Below, in pieces: positions 1 through 10,430 of a DNA stretch of 64,000 bases. Within the stretch, counting starts at the first letter, position 1. Each line of letters starts with the position of its first letter. A model generated the notes under the pieces. The model searched no databases. It was not told the DNA's origin and saw only the letters and a program-made list of their open reading frames with translations. The position numbers were made by a program, and so were the translations under genes. The DNA comes from Cycas panzhihuaensis (Eukaryota; Cycadophyta), in assembly GCA_023213395.1 (NCBI GenBank), contig CM041465.1, positions 77,073,741 to 77,137,740 of the forward strand, given 5' to 3'.

Positions 1-587
1 CCTTCCGACAACTTGTGACGGAGCCAACGACAGGCGGTGGTATAATCGAGAGCTGTTATTCATAATAGAAGCAACTCATAGCAGTAGTAACATCTACCTC
101 CAAACAGATACCTGCTTAATGGTGAACAATCAACGAACGACCCAGCTTTGAGAGTACACAACGGAGGGTAGTGACAACTTTATTTATTGGGAGCTATCCC
201 ATGCAAATAGGGGAGAATTTTGCAAACAATCTTCTCCAACTATATAGTTTACAGACTGCATTCCCTTCTCACAGCTATAATGTCTATTAGATATTGCTCT
301 CTATGTCATAACTCTATCATAAACAGACAAATAAAGACTTCCATGGTTGAATGATCAACACAGCAACTGGACAGATTTTTCATCTAAACTTTCATACATG
401 GCAGTTGATAATGAGAAATTCTATTTACACAGTTGTAGGAAAAGGAGGGTAATCTCTTTTTTTTTTTTTTTGACAGGATCTAGCACTCAGACATGGCAAG
501 AATTTAAGACATACATGGCAGAACCTGGGACTTGTGCATGAACAGAATCTAGCAATAGATTTCGGCATACAGCTGTTCATAACCTAT

Positions 588-599
588 GCTCTGATACCA
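588..599 (-). promoter_or_regulatory. Primer binding site of element J (tRNA-iMet)
   Basis: The plus strand reads gctctgatacca, the exact reverse complement of TGGTATCAGAGC, which pairs with the 3' end of plant initiator methionine tRNA. It abuts the LTR terminus with no gap. Confidence 0.8.
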
Positions 600-948
600 T
601 GTAGGAATGAGTGGATATGAGGAGGAGACATGTCATAAAGCACATGTGAAAATACAAGAAATGATAATACGACAAATGACTCACAACTCTCCAAATCTCA
701 TTAAGAAAATATGCAAGGTACAAATACATATTTATAACTTTACACTAAGTCTAAACATAGGAGGTGGTTCAACAACTCCCATGATTTTTGGTGTGGTCAA
801 ACTACCTCATTAATAGTTGAGCATCTTTGACTTCTAGAAATTTTGATTAAGAATCTTCTCTCACTAGAATATTCTTTGTGAGCAATTATTCTAATGAAAG
901 GAAATGAACTTAAATGGACATATAATGGGAATGTACATTATTCTAACA
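600..948 (-). repeat. 5' LTR of element J
   Basis: Read on the minus strand the LTR starts TGTTAGAATAATG and ends CATTCCTACA, the usual TG...CA limits, immediately before the primer site. A TATA-like stretch (agttataaatatgt, minus strand, about 729-742) sits in the middle as expected for a U3 promoter. Its partner LTR is outside the window, so the outer limit at 948 rests on the TG terminus alone. Confidence 0.65.
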
Positions 949-3054
949 CCTAGTGCCACACTCACTTGCAAGGAGATTGCAAGCTATTTTCTCCTCTTCT
1001 TCACCATTCATGTGAAGTGAAGAGTTGAGATTTTTTTTAAAATCCATTTTTAAAGCTCTTTTTATAGCAGATTTTTAGTACAAAATTGTATGTTGTACTA
1101 TTTTATTTCTACAAATGAGAGGAAGGAGTGTGGCTGCCTAAAAGCAGCCTATTTGCAGGCCTAAAAGAGCACAGGAATTGCTCATCTTATAACAATTTCA
1201 ATCGTCTTTTTGAGCCCTAAATCTGGCATTTTTGGCCTATTTTGGCTGATTTTTGCAGTAAACGTCAAATTTCAAGGTTCCAGAAGAAGAAATCAGTGAT
1301 TTTCACTGATCAGAAGCAAATTTTGAAATATAAAATCAAATCGTACGGATGTTGTACGAAGTGTACAGAATTTCGTACAGCGGTATGGTCAAAAAATCAA
1401 AATGCTCAGAATCGCATGAAATTTCACCAGTATGTGTATTTTGGCCTCTTAAGCACTTTTGTCTACTGAAATGATGCGAGATTTTGAGGTTAAAGGGGTC
1501 AAACAACCTATTTTATGTAACCACCCTCCAAATTTAAAAATCTCAAATATGAAAAAATCCGAAGAGTTTTTACCTGTTGTAATATATGTTTTCGGATCTC
1601 CTCGTACCGATCTATCATTTGGGACAGGTCTCGCATGAATCTGATGCTCCGTTGAAAAGTTATGAGCGTTTTTGGGCTTTCCAGTATATTTTGGCCGTGA
1701 GCTAAAACAGGTTTTTTTGTCTGTTTTTTATAAGATTTTTCAAAAATTTTTGCATATTTGTAAAGTGCGGGTGAAGGGCAACAAATCTAGAAATTTTTAA
1801 TTTTTTCAAAATTTTTTAAAATTTGTGCCATATAACGGTACAATAGACGATACAGCCTACCCAATTGCAGACTTAGCTTGCTGAAAATTTGATTTTTTTA
1901 ACGTATATTGTATTTCTGAAATTTTTAGTTTTTTCCCCTTCATTTAAAAAAAAAAAACAATTGCATGTAAGAGGAGTTTTTTTTAAGACATTTATAGTCT
2001 TTTTGGCTTTTGGAGGCCTATTTTGGCCCTTTTGTAAAAAGAACAAGGCACTTAAATCCTTTGTACTAGCCAATCATCTAGATTGAAACAATATCCGATG
2101 ATTTGGCTCAACATATGTGTATGATTTTAATGATTGCATGCACTCGGAGACCTCATTGAGTGCCATTTGGGCACATAGAGTACCATTTGGGCACTAGGTG
2201 GACGTCATCACTACACTTGGACACGGCAACAACACTTAAGTGGAGCATTTACATTCAGTTTTCATTTACTTTTACATGTCATTTGAGAACAAGAGCACTT
2301 TCCTTATAATCAACTCATCTCGACGACTTTATAACGCCAGTTCTTGAATCGTGCGCATACTCGCCTTGGTTGAAATAGATTAAGGTTGGCCGAACTCCGG
2401 GCCCTAAGGGAGGTGTGAGTTTCATACTGGGTCTGGTCATAACCAGTATAGTGGTGGAGGGACAGGTTAGTCATACCTATGGCCTCCAATCAAGGATTAT
2501 CCTGATAACCATTCGAAAAAATTGAAAACCCTTAATCAATATAATTAATTCAGTTGGGTCAATATCTGTCATAGCCGTGGGACATGCACGTACTTCTCTT
2601 CGGAGAGTATATCGCTGCTCATTGGTGAACGGGGTGAGGACCGATAGTACCTGGGCTCCACGTTTACTTGGATTTCATCACCAAGGAACGGTGCGGGTAT
2701 CGCAGGTGAAGGCCATTAATTACGTATACTAGAAGCCCCCCTAGGCATCGACACCTCACCTACTTTGGACACAAGTTAGAGGTTTGGGTTTGTTACACAT
2801 CCTACATCACTTTGGTTATCAGTTGTGTGCACCCACATGCTGGCTTCTATATAGGCCTTCTCACTTATCTTGATTAGATCACTTATACCACATACTTATT
2901 TGTGATCTCTTTGCTTCCACATCTTACATTGTATTACTTCATTATTCTCATCGTCGGTAGACACATCACAGTGTCAGTGACTCCACCTTCTTCTACTTAG
3001 TGCATTTTCATACACATTTATATATATCACTCTTTTTCATCTTCTCACACCACC
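949..3054. other. Spacer between elements J and A, no gene recognised
   Basis: 949-2090 is AT-rich with homopolymer runs and no coding signal. 2130-2800 is clearly richer in G and C, with a short direct repeat of ccatttgggcac around 2162-2196. It could be untranslated retroelement sequence, but no matching LTR copy is present in the window. 2800-3054 has a TATA-like ttctatataggcc (about 2845) and leads into the gag relic of element A, so part of it may be that element's leader. Confidence 0.5.
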
Positions 3055-4222
3055 ATGTTGACCAACTTCAAGCAGAATGTGAACTGTATGCTAAAGGGAA
3101 AGGAAAACTTGGATCTATGGTTCACGGGAGTCAAGAACGCAGCCAAGTACGAGGGACTCTAGTTGGACTGCTTGGAGTCAACCCCGATAGTACCTGCTAC
3201 TGACACCACATCACAGAGTGGTGGCATACCTCCAGCTCCTCCAACTCATAATCCGCAATGGCGACAGTGGATCATTGAAGACCAGAATATCAGAGCAGGG
3301 ATCCTGCTAGTTATAGATTACTCTTTGCACAACTTGATCGATGACACGCAGCACGACACTGCCTTCAAGGTCCTCGAAGTCCTCAAAAGAAACCTCGATA
3401 CTCGATCAGACTTGGAGTTTGTTCATATGGTATTGAAGATGAACAAGATGCGAATGCAAAAAGGGTGAACACATGAAACCATCAATGCTCTTTGCCCAAT
3501 TAAACAGGCCATTGATAGGGATTTTAAGACCCAATGCATAACTTGGGCCTTCTTAATTCGATCCGATGCGCGTTCCTGATTATAAGAACCTGCTAGGAAA
3601 TCTTCACTCATCTGGCACAGGGAAAACCCTCGACTTCAAAGCGTTAGCTGAGAAGTTTATTGAACATGACAAGACCTTCGCTACCAGCTTCCCACTTTCA
3701 GATTCACCTCCTAATGCAGCCTTTGAAGCTGACATGGATGAGAAAATATACTAAACTAAACAACAAGGTCAATCTTCACGTAGAGGAAAAAGAGGTCGTG
3801 AAAGAGGCAGGGGAAAGCAACAGGGACAACAAAAGAGGCAACAACAAGGTCAGTAGCAAAACAACAGTCAAAAGACCATCAATCAGAGACAGTCAAACAA
3901 CAATGCTCCCATGTGTCAAAGGTGTAACAGGAAAGAACACCTTGCAAAAGATTTCCGCATTGATTACAACAGATTGCCTCGTCATCAACAACAACAACAT
4001 CAAACCCACAATGTTGATGAGAGTCATGATGACTTATTTGTAGGAGCAAATCTTATTGAGGCACGTATTCAACAAAACAGGGAAGCATCCACTTCATCTG
4101 CTACTTCTAGACCTAAGAGGTACATTGAGGCATATTGTGGTACAACCATTTGTCGGCTTGATTCGCCACTACCTCGACCTCTTGGACAGGCAAATATTGC
4201 ATCAACATCATCATCAAACTAG
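3055..4222 (+). pseudogene. Element A gag relic (capsid and nucleocapsid)
   Basis: The frame opens at ATG 3055 (MLTNFKQNVNCMLKG) and reads a copia-type capsid. It is broken by TAG 3160 and by loss of one base near 3460, after which the second frame continues (QLNRPLI, then YKNLLGNLHSSG) to 4219. More stops lie at 3539, 3554, 3752 and 3854. A glutamine- and arginine-rich basic stretch (3755-3900) precedes one zinc knuckle, CQRCNRKEHLAKDF, in which the last cysteine of the CX2CX4HX4C pattern has become phenylalanine. The stop at 4220 just before the protease motif is probably secondary, since copia Gag and Pol are normally one ORF. Confidence 0.75.
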
Positions 4223-5584
4223 GTTATGGACACAGGAGCAACCCAACACATGACTTGTCAACGAGACTTCTTCCAGAATTTTGATTCAGAAGTCACCGGA
4301 GTAGTACACATGGCCGATAAGTCGACACAACTTGTTTAAGGCATGGGCTCTATATGCTCAAGCTCCTGTGCCCCGCCCAATTTTACTTTAAAAGATGCCT
4401 TGTATATTCCCCATCTCAAACAAAACCTTCCATCGCTATCCACACTTGTCTCCCGTGGATTCGACCTGAGTGACACAGCTAATGATCAAGTTCTTAGCGT
4501 TATTCACCTGCCTTCATGTTCTGTGGTGATGACTGGGAAACTTGAAGGTAAGCTATTTAGACTGACTGGAACCACGTTGTCTTCTTCTGCATACCAAGTT
4601 GCTGCCCCCATCTGTGTCAAAGAAGAACTTGCATATAATGTCACCTTGACTCATTCCAAGCTGTCCCCAGAAGCTCTCTAGCATGCTCGCATGGGGCATG
4701 TCAAACTTGATCGAGTTAAGGAAATCTCCCATTCCACTCCAGGTCTGCCTAGATTGTCCTCTAAGCCATTCAAATGTGAAGCTTGCATTATTGCCAAATC
4801 CCACCGACAACCATTTCCCCAGAGTCAATGGAAAGCCAGTCAGCCTCTTGAATTAGTACACTCAGACATCTGTGGGCCTATGCCTATCCCTTCTCTCACA
4901 GGGAAGAGGTACTACATTACATTTATTGATGACTTCACTCAAAAGGTATGGGTGACCTTTATCAAATCAAAAGATAAAGCATTCACAGTATTCAAGGCAT
5001 TCAAGACTCTCACAAAGAAGGAATTTGGATATCAGCTGAAGTGTCTCAAGACTGATAATGGTGGCGAATACACTTCCAATGAATTTGAAGACTTCTTGCG
5101 TCACCAAGGGATCAAGCATCAAACAAGTATTGTAGGTACCCCTCAATAGAATGGAGTTGCTGAAAGGGTTAACAGAACCATAATGAATATGGCACGTGGT
5201 ATGCTTGTCTTCAAGAATGTACCTGCATATCTTTGGGCCGAAGCTATTTATACTACAATCTACTGCATGAACAACATAAGTCCATTGAAACTTGGCCCGT
5301 CTCCAAATGAACGATGGACTGGACGGACCCCCACCATCCATCACTTCAAAATTTTTGGCCCTACTTGTTATGCTCACATTCTTGATGAGCATAGAAATAA
5401 GCTCCAGCTGCGAGCTTTAAAGGGCATCTTTGTTGGGTACCCCATAAACAAGAAAGGGTACAAGGTCTTCATTCCAACATTAAAGAAGATCATTATCACT
5501 AGGGATGTGGTGTTTGCAGAGACAGAGGATCAACTATTTCAACTTGATTCTAAAGCACCATCTCATAGATACAGCGATGTCTAG
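4223..5584 (+). pseudogene. Element A protease and integrase relic
   Basis: Same frame as the gag tail. The aspartic protease signature is VMDTGATQHM at 4223. The GAG-pre-integrase zinc region begins HARMGH at 4682 and includes CEAC, with TAG at 4679 where a TGG codon is expected. The DDE core retains all three acidic residues: SDICGP near 4865, TDNGGEY near 5055 and the Glu of GVAERVNRT near 5162. TAG 5147 replaces the second Gln of the usual TPQQNGVAER motif. Stops also occur at 4337 and 5582. The family role is insertion of the cDNA copy. This copy is dead through nonsense codons, not through loss of catalytic residues. Confidence 0.8.
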
Positions 5585-6787
5585 GAATATGATGTACAAA
5601 TTCCAACATTAGGGGAAAGAGACACTGAAGAAATACTCAAAATTTTGGAATCTGACAATAGAGCCCCGGAGGACACTATCCTTGACTCAGATCCTGTGTC
5701 AATGTGCGCCAATCCAACGCCCTCTTGGGAGAATAGCTAGGAATCACCATGTCAAGCATCAAAAGGAAAAGGAACTGTAGAAGAATCGCCTTCAGTCGTA
5801 GGGCCGTCTTCTCCAGCAATGTCATCGACCTCCCGACCATACATCTCCCATGATCCTTTTCAGGATCAAAATGAAGATGAGGATGTTGTGGAAATGAGAA
5901 CGTCATTCCCAACCAAAGGTTTTTGAGAAGCCTACCAGTTGCACAAAGACTTGAGATCTGATGAGGCAGGCAAAACTGGCACTCGAAGCGGTGCCTACAG
6001 AGTAAGAGAGCAAACATCACTTCCCATAGAGCTTGAACTAGCTGAACTGCACCTTGCTTCAAATGACGAGCTTCTATGATACCAAGAAGCTGTGAAACAC
6101 ATAGTTTGGAGAAATGCCATGAATGAGGAATACCAATCCCTGATCAAGAACAGTACATGGGAGCTCATTGATCTGCCTTTGGGAAGAAAGGTAGTTAGAA
6201 ACAAATGGGTGTTCAAAAATAAATACAGATCATACGACACCATTGAAAAACACAAGGCGAGGTTGGTCACAAAAGGATTCACCTAAAGGGAAGGCATTGA
6301 CTACACAGAGGTCTTTGCACCAACTACCAAATGGCCCATAATCAGAGCACTTGTGGCCTTGGTTGCTCAACAAGGTTGGAAAGTCCACCAACTCGATGTG
6401 AAAACAGCTTTTCTCAACAGAGATTTGGAAGAAGAAATCTACATGACATAGCCTGAAAGCTTTGAGATAGCAGGACAGGAGCAAAAAGTGTGCAGACTGA
6501 AAAAGTCGCTATATGGCCTAAAACAAGCCCCTCGCGCTTGGTTCACCAAGTTGTCCAACAAAATGAAGCAACTTGGTTATGAGGTATGTGACTATCAAGA
6601 CGTTGATGCAACTTTGTTCATTAAGAGAGAAAAAGGCAAAGTCACATATCTCCTAATCTTTGTGGACATGTCGATAATCGGAAACAAGGAGCGTGATATC
6701 GCAAAATTAAAGATGGACTTGTCAAAATCCTTCGAACTGTCTAACCTCAGACTAATGAAATATTACTTGGGACACCAACAAATTTGG
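5585..6787 (+). pseudogene. Element A reverse transcriptase relic
   Basis: The integrase-RT linker (5585-6080, stops at 5738, 5924 and 6077) leads into RT: WELIDLPLGRK, NKWVFKNKY, LDVKTAFLN with the first catalytic Asp, and CRLKKSLYGLKQAPRAWF. The catalytic box reads FVD-MSIIG at 6659-6682, where copia RTs have two consecutive Asp residues, so one codon has been lost in frame. Stops at 6284 and 6449 replace expected Gln codons. RT ends at MKYYLG near 6775 and then runs into a junction with RNase H in another frame. The connecting region, about 120 residues in relatives, is deleted. Confidence 0.85.
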
Positions 6788-6788
6788 T

Positions 6789-7295
6789 TTGTTGTATGAG
6801 CACAATAATGATTTCAGACTTACAACATACACAGACTCGGATTTTGTCGGTGACAAAAATACAAGAAGATCAACGTCCGGGTACATCACATTTCTTGGAA
6901 CAACTCCAATTTCATGGCAATCAAGGCGTCAGAAAATCACTGCATATTCTACTACTAAAGCCGAATACATAGCTGCTTCTGAGACTAGCAAGGAGGTGAT
7001 ATGGCTTCGCAAATTATTACATACTTTGGATATCACCCAGACAGGTCCAACGATCTTACATGTGGGCAATCAGTCAACAATCCACATGGCCAAGAATCTT
7101 GTTTTTCATGATCATACAAAGCACATTAGTATAAAAGTCCACAGGATCCGAGAACTAGTCCATGACGACACAATACAATTGAAACACTGCCCCACAGCAA
7201 ATCAAGTGGCTGATATCTTCACCAAACCACTGCAAAGGGTGAAGTTTGAATAGTTCCGACAGTAGCTCGGCCTCAAGGCCTCCATCTCCAACTGA
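6789..7295 (+). pseudogene. Element A RNase H relic (C-terminus of pol)
   Basis: Frame 3 reads TTYTDSDFVGDKNTRRSTSG, SWQSRRQKITAYSTTKAEY, HVGNQSTIHMAKN, TKHISIKVHRIRE and VADIFTKPL. All four RNase H acidic positions (Asp of YTDSD, Glu of KAEY, Asp of VADI and the Asn/Asp position of GNQS) can be located, although GNQS has Asn where many relatives have Asp. TAG at 7251 and 7263 both stand where Gln would complete FEQFRQQLGLKAS. The natural stop is probably TGA 7293. Confidence 0.85.
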
Positions 7296-7330
7296 TTGAG
7301 GAGATGGCACACAAGACCAGCATACTCTAT

Positions 7331-7417
7331 CCCATTCGTGAAAAACCCTTGTGGGCGCAGAAGGATTAGAGTAAGTCTCTGCTCTCTCCCATTCATGAAA
7401 ACCCCTTGTGGACACAA
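7331..7417 (+). repeat. Imperfect tandem repeat in the 3' untranslated part of element A
   Basis: The block cccattcgtgaaaaaccctt at 7331 recurs as cccattcatgaaaacccctt at 7388, a 57-bp spacing. A weaker third partial copy (ctatgaaaacccgaaaagg) lies near 7452. The role is unknown. Confidence 0.6.
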
Positions 7418-7740
7418 AAAGAGTTGGGTTGTACTTGTTTCGAAAATCAGAACCTATGAAAACCCGAAAAGGCATGGGGGATGACGAAACAGTATATAGA
7501 GACTCAACAAATTGAAGCTGCACAACCAACTTGTACTGCTCGGCTATCTGGCTACACTCAAAGAGCCGCATGAGCCACTTCATAGAATAGGAAGTAAAGT
7601 CCATGGGTTTTTATTCCCCTGAGGGTTTTTCCACAAAAGTCTCTTGTAGGTTGTAGAATTTTTTTTCTCAATGTAATGATGAGGGTAAAATGAAGACCTC
7701 ATAGATTAGAATAGGATAAAGGAAAATGACCTTCTGCCAT

Positions 7741-8114
7741 TAAGGGGGGGATTGTGACGATGTTAATGTCACATGGTCATTTCATAAAGTTAGAATTAGA
7801 TAAAGTCACTTTTATGTTTGTAACTTTAGGATAAGGTGACTATGCTTAAGTCACTTAAGTGAAATGACATAAAGTTCATTTCATTGTAATTTCATGTAAT
7901 CTCATTTAAATGTCATTAGGAGAGAAAACTCAAATTCCAAACCCTAATGAGCATTCTCATTATATAAGCTAAAATTACATGGAGAGTGATCATATTCTAC
8001 ACTTCTCTTCAAGCTCAAGCTATTAGCATTTCTCTTGTTGAGTACATTGTGCTTGTCTCCACTATTTGCCATTGTGTAGTGTTAGTGCACTACCCTAGAT
8101 CCATTCCCTCAACA
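7741..8114 (+). repeat. Polypurine tract and 3' LTR of element A
   Basis: A purine tract (aagggggggat, 7742-7751) is followed by TGTGACGATG at 7753, taken as the LTR start. A TATA box (attatataagct, about 7957) lies mid-LTR and the likely end is ccctcaaca at 8114, giving about 362 bp. The right end is set only by the CA terminus, because no second LTR is available for comparison. The first 21 bases form an inverted repeat, TGTGAC with GTCACA. Confidence 0.65.
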
Positions 8115-9969
8115 GAACCACCTTGAGAGACTTCCTTTGCCTACCCAATTCTTGAGTAGATATCACTCTAGTTTGAAATGAAAATTTTGCTTATGCCCGC
8201 ATTGAGTGAGACGTTTATTCCTATCCCATTCCCTAGGGAGTCTCTCACCATCTCTTTCACTAATGCTTCATTTTTGTGAGCACTCCTCATATGAATTTCT
8301 AGCAATGACGACATATTTTTGAAGCATATATCCTTCATGTTTCAATTCTAGTAGCATTTTGTTCCTGTTCAAGTTGATAGCAACACCATGTATTTCAAAG
8401 CAATTCTACTTCTCTTACTTCACCTTCAATTCAACACTCTCCAATTTTAACAATAATTTCACTCAATGTGCTGGTTTTAGTGACATGTCCTTCCAACTTG
8501 CATAGTTCTGTATCACAGTGTCCATTGCACTTTTGTATAGATGATGCTTTGTTCCAACTTTTGCAAACTCCTATTTTGTTTTAGCTACAGAGACACCTAT
8601 CTCCAAATCCTTTCAATGTTGGTTTTACATTTTGAATAATAGATGCCTATTTTGGCCCAACTATAATAATTATGCTTTGATGCTCTTTGCTAATGATATT
8701 GTCTTTGTTGTTAGAAAATGCACCAAGATCGTTCTAACATCATGTTACAAATTATAATTAAGTTCACTATTACAATTCACAAATATATGGTGAAATATGA
8801 ATAAACATACAATATAAAACACACAAAAATGAGATATGTATCATAACACAAGATAGTACATGTTGGGGGAAATGATCACCTTCATTATTGTATTATCAAA
8901 TTGTACATATTTATAGATAGAGTTCACCTCACTGAAGTTTAATGATATTGGAGAAACTCTAAAATAACCAATGAGAATACATAAATATGTGAGTTGTAAA
9001 CACACATTTTAATAATGCTAACATTCATATCTACATGAGTCTGCACCTCCTTAAGATGTGTATGCATTTAAGGGATGGGCTACTACAATAATCATGGATT
9101 GATCATTGATTAAACATTATTCTCCAACAGTTGTGATATATTCCTGAAGCAAACATCTTCTCTCAGCATGAGTCTTCAATTATTCTATTTGAGTTTTCAC
9201 ATGTTTTGGCATAGCAAACTTCCTCGCTATGCTTGGTTGAATAAGATCACTTCTAGTTTCAACTAACTTTGGCAGTGCACTTCTTTCATATGCATTTCCT
9301 CCATCACACCTTCAATGCAAACTTCTTTCTTACTCCAACACTCATAGTAGTATATCTCTTATTGATGTTAGTTCAATGACACATTTGATTTTAGTTTGAC
9401 ATTGTTTTGATCTTGACATAATTAGTAGCAGATTTGAATCTCTTCTCTGTCACAATGTTAGACTTCTATTGGATAGTTTGACATTTAGTGTTTGTCGACG
9501 TTTCAACTCCAATTTTGTTCTAGTAATTGGCATTTGCCAACATTTCTCTAGCAATTCTCCAATTGACAAGATCCATCTTTCTACTTTGGGTCCTAATTCA
9601 TATAATTGGTTGTCCTCACTTGGTAACCACATTACTTAGACTTCTTTAGTTCTAGATGCTTTAAATAGCTTATTCTAGTGTTGATTTATGATTCATAGTT
9701 GCACTCTCTTAGTTTATGGATTGGTCTAAATAGCAAACTAAGTTCTAACTCTTGGTTTGTTTTATCACCTTCCTGTCTAATTCCAAAACTTCTAACATCC
9801 ACTTGGCTTTAATACTATAATTCTAGCTTGTTCTAGAAAGTGATGGTTAATTTCTAACTACACATGAACTTGTGAATTTCAATCTCATTGAGCATTCTTT
9901 AATGACTATTTGAATTTATAAGTAATAGGTTTCAAATTTTCAGCTTCAAAAGTTTGGATAATTCTAACG
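8115..9969. other. AT-rich spacer with a candidate solo LTR
   Basis: No coding similarity was found. A 269-bp stretch, 8861-9129, starts TGTTGGGGGAAA and ends TTCTCCAACA, near-inverted termini typical of copia LTRs, with AT-rich TATA-like sequence inside. The 5-bp flanks (gtaca and gttgt) do not match, so a solo LTR is only a possibility. Confidence 0.35.
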
Positions 9970-10333
9970 TGTTTGGAAACAAAAAATTATACACAAATGT
10001 TCCCATACGCAGGATCTTTAACCATACATAGCAAGCAACAAATAGAAAACACAGAAAATAGGTGCATAGTACACAGGAATTTATGTGGGAAACCCTTTTG
10101 GGAAAAAACCCACCACAAAGAGGACCCTTGATGGATGACTTGATTATTGCACAATGAATACTTGGATGATGAATATACAAGGCCTCACGGCATTTATACT
10201 CTCCAAGAGGTGTCACCCGATTAGGGTTGTGACCCTTCGAATAAGTCGCACCTTTTTGGCTTCGCACCCTTTCACTTAATTAAACCACATTAACATTAAC
10301 TAAGTGGCTTAATAATTAATTGCCACATTAACA
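9970..10333 (-). repeat. 3' LTR of element B
   Basis: Minus-strand limits are TGTTAATGTGGCA and CCAAACA. It aligns throughout with 15922-16284. The element's polypurine tract lies directly upstream in minus-strand terms (10334-10346). Confidence 0.95.
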
Positions 10334-10346
10334 TCCCCCCTTAATG
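10334..10346 (-). promoter_or_regulatory. Polypurine tract of element B
   Basis: The minus strand reads cacattaagggggga immediately before the 3' LTR, the usual plus-strand DNA primer. A second G-run lies near 10433, close to the end of pol. Confidence 0.8.
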
Positions 10347-10430
10347 TGAATGAGGGGAACTTGCAACATGCAGTAGTTGAGTTATCACGAAGGCTGGGAC
10401 TATCCTGTAACTTCTTTATCCTTGGCGATA

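Larger units (their letters stand above)
1..948 (-). mobile_element. Element J: 5' end of a minus-strand copia-type LTR retrotransposon (partial)
   Basis: The minus strand carries an LTR (600-948) followed directly by a perfect initiator-Met tRNA primer site (588-599), so positions 587 down to 1 are the untranslated leader of an element whose coding part lies left of the window. No gag or pol similarity was found in 1-587. Short ORFs here look like chance. The element cannot be dated because only one LTR is present. Confidence 0.7.
3055..8114 (+). mobile_element. Element A: decayed Ty1/copia retrotransposon lacking a recognisable 5' LTR
   Basis: Gag, protease, integrase, RT and RNase H relics follow in copia order, then a purine tract and a 3' LTR. 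The 3' LTR sequence (starting TGTGACGATG) was not found upstream of gag, so the 5' end is lost or replaced and no target duplication can be shown. The body needs one frameshift near 3460 and crosses about 16 in-frame stops, plus an internal deletion between RT and RNase H near 6775. It cannot make functional proteins. Confidence 0.85.

Noticed and set aside
2813-2824. tggttatcag as a primer site for element A
   Set aside because: It needs an inserted base and the second half does not match. No LTR-like sequence matching the 3' LTR lies upstream.
4553-6484. Minus-strand open frames across element A pol
   Set aside because: They lie antisense to strong integrase and RT motifs and are chance frames.
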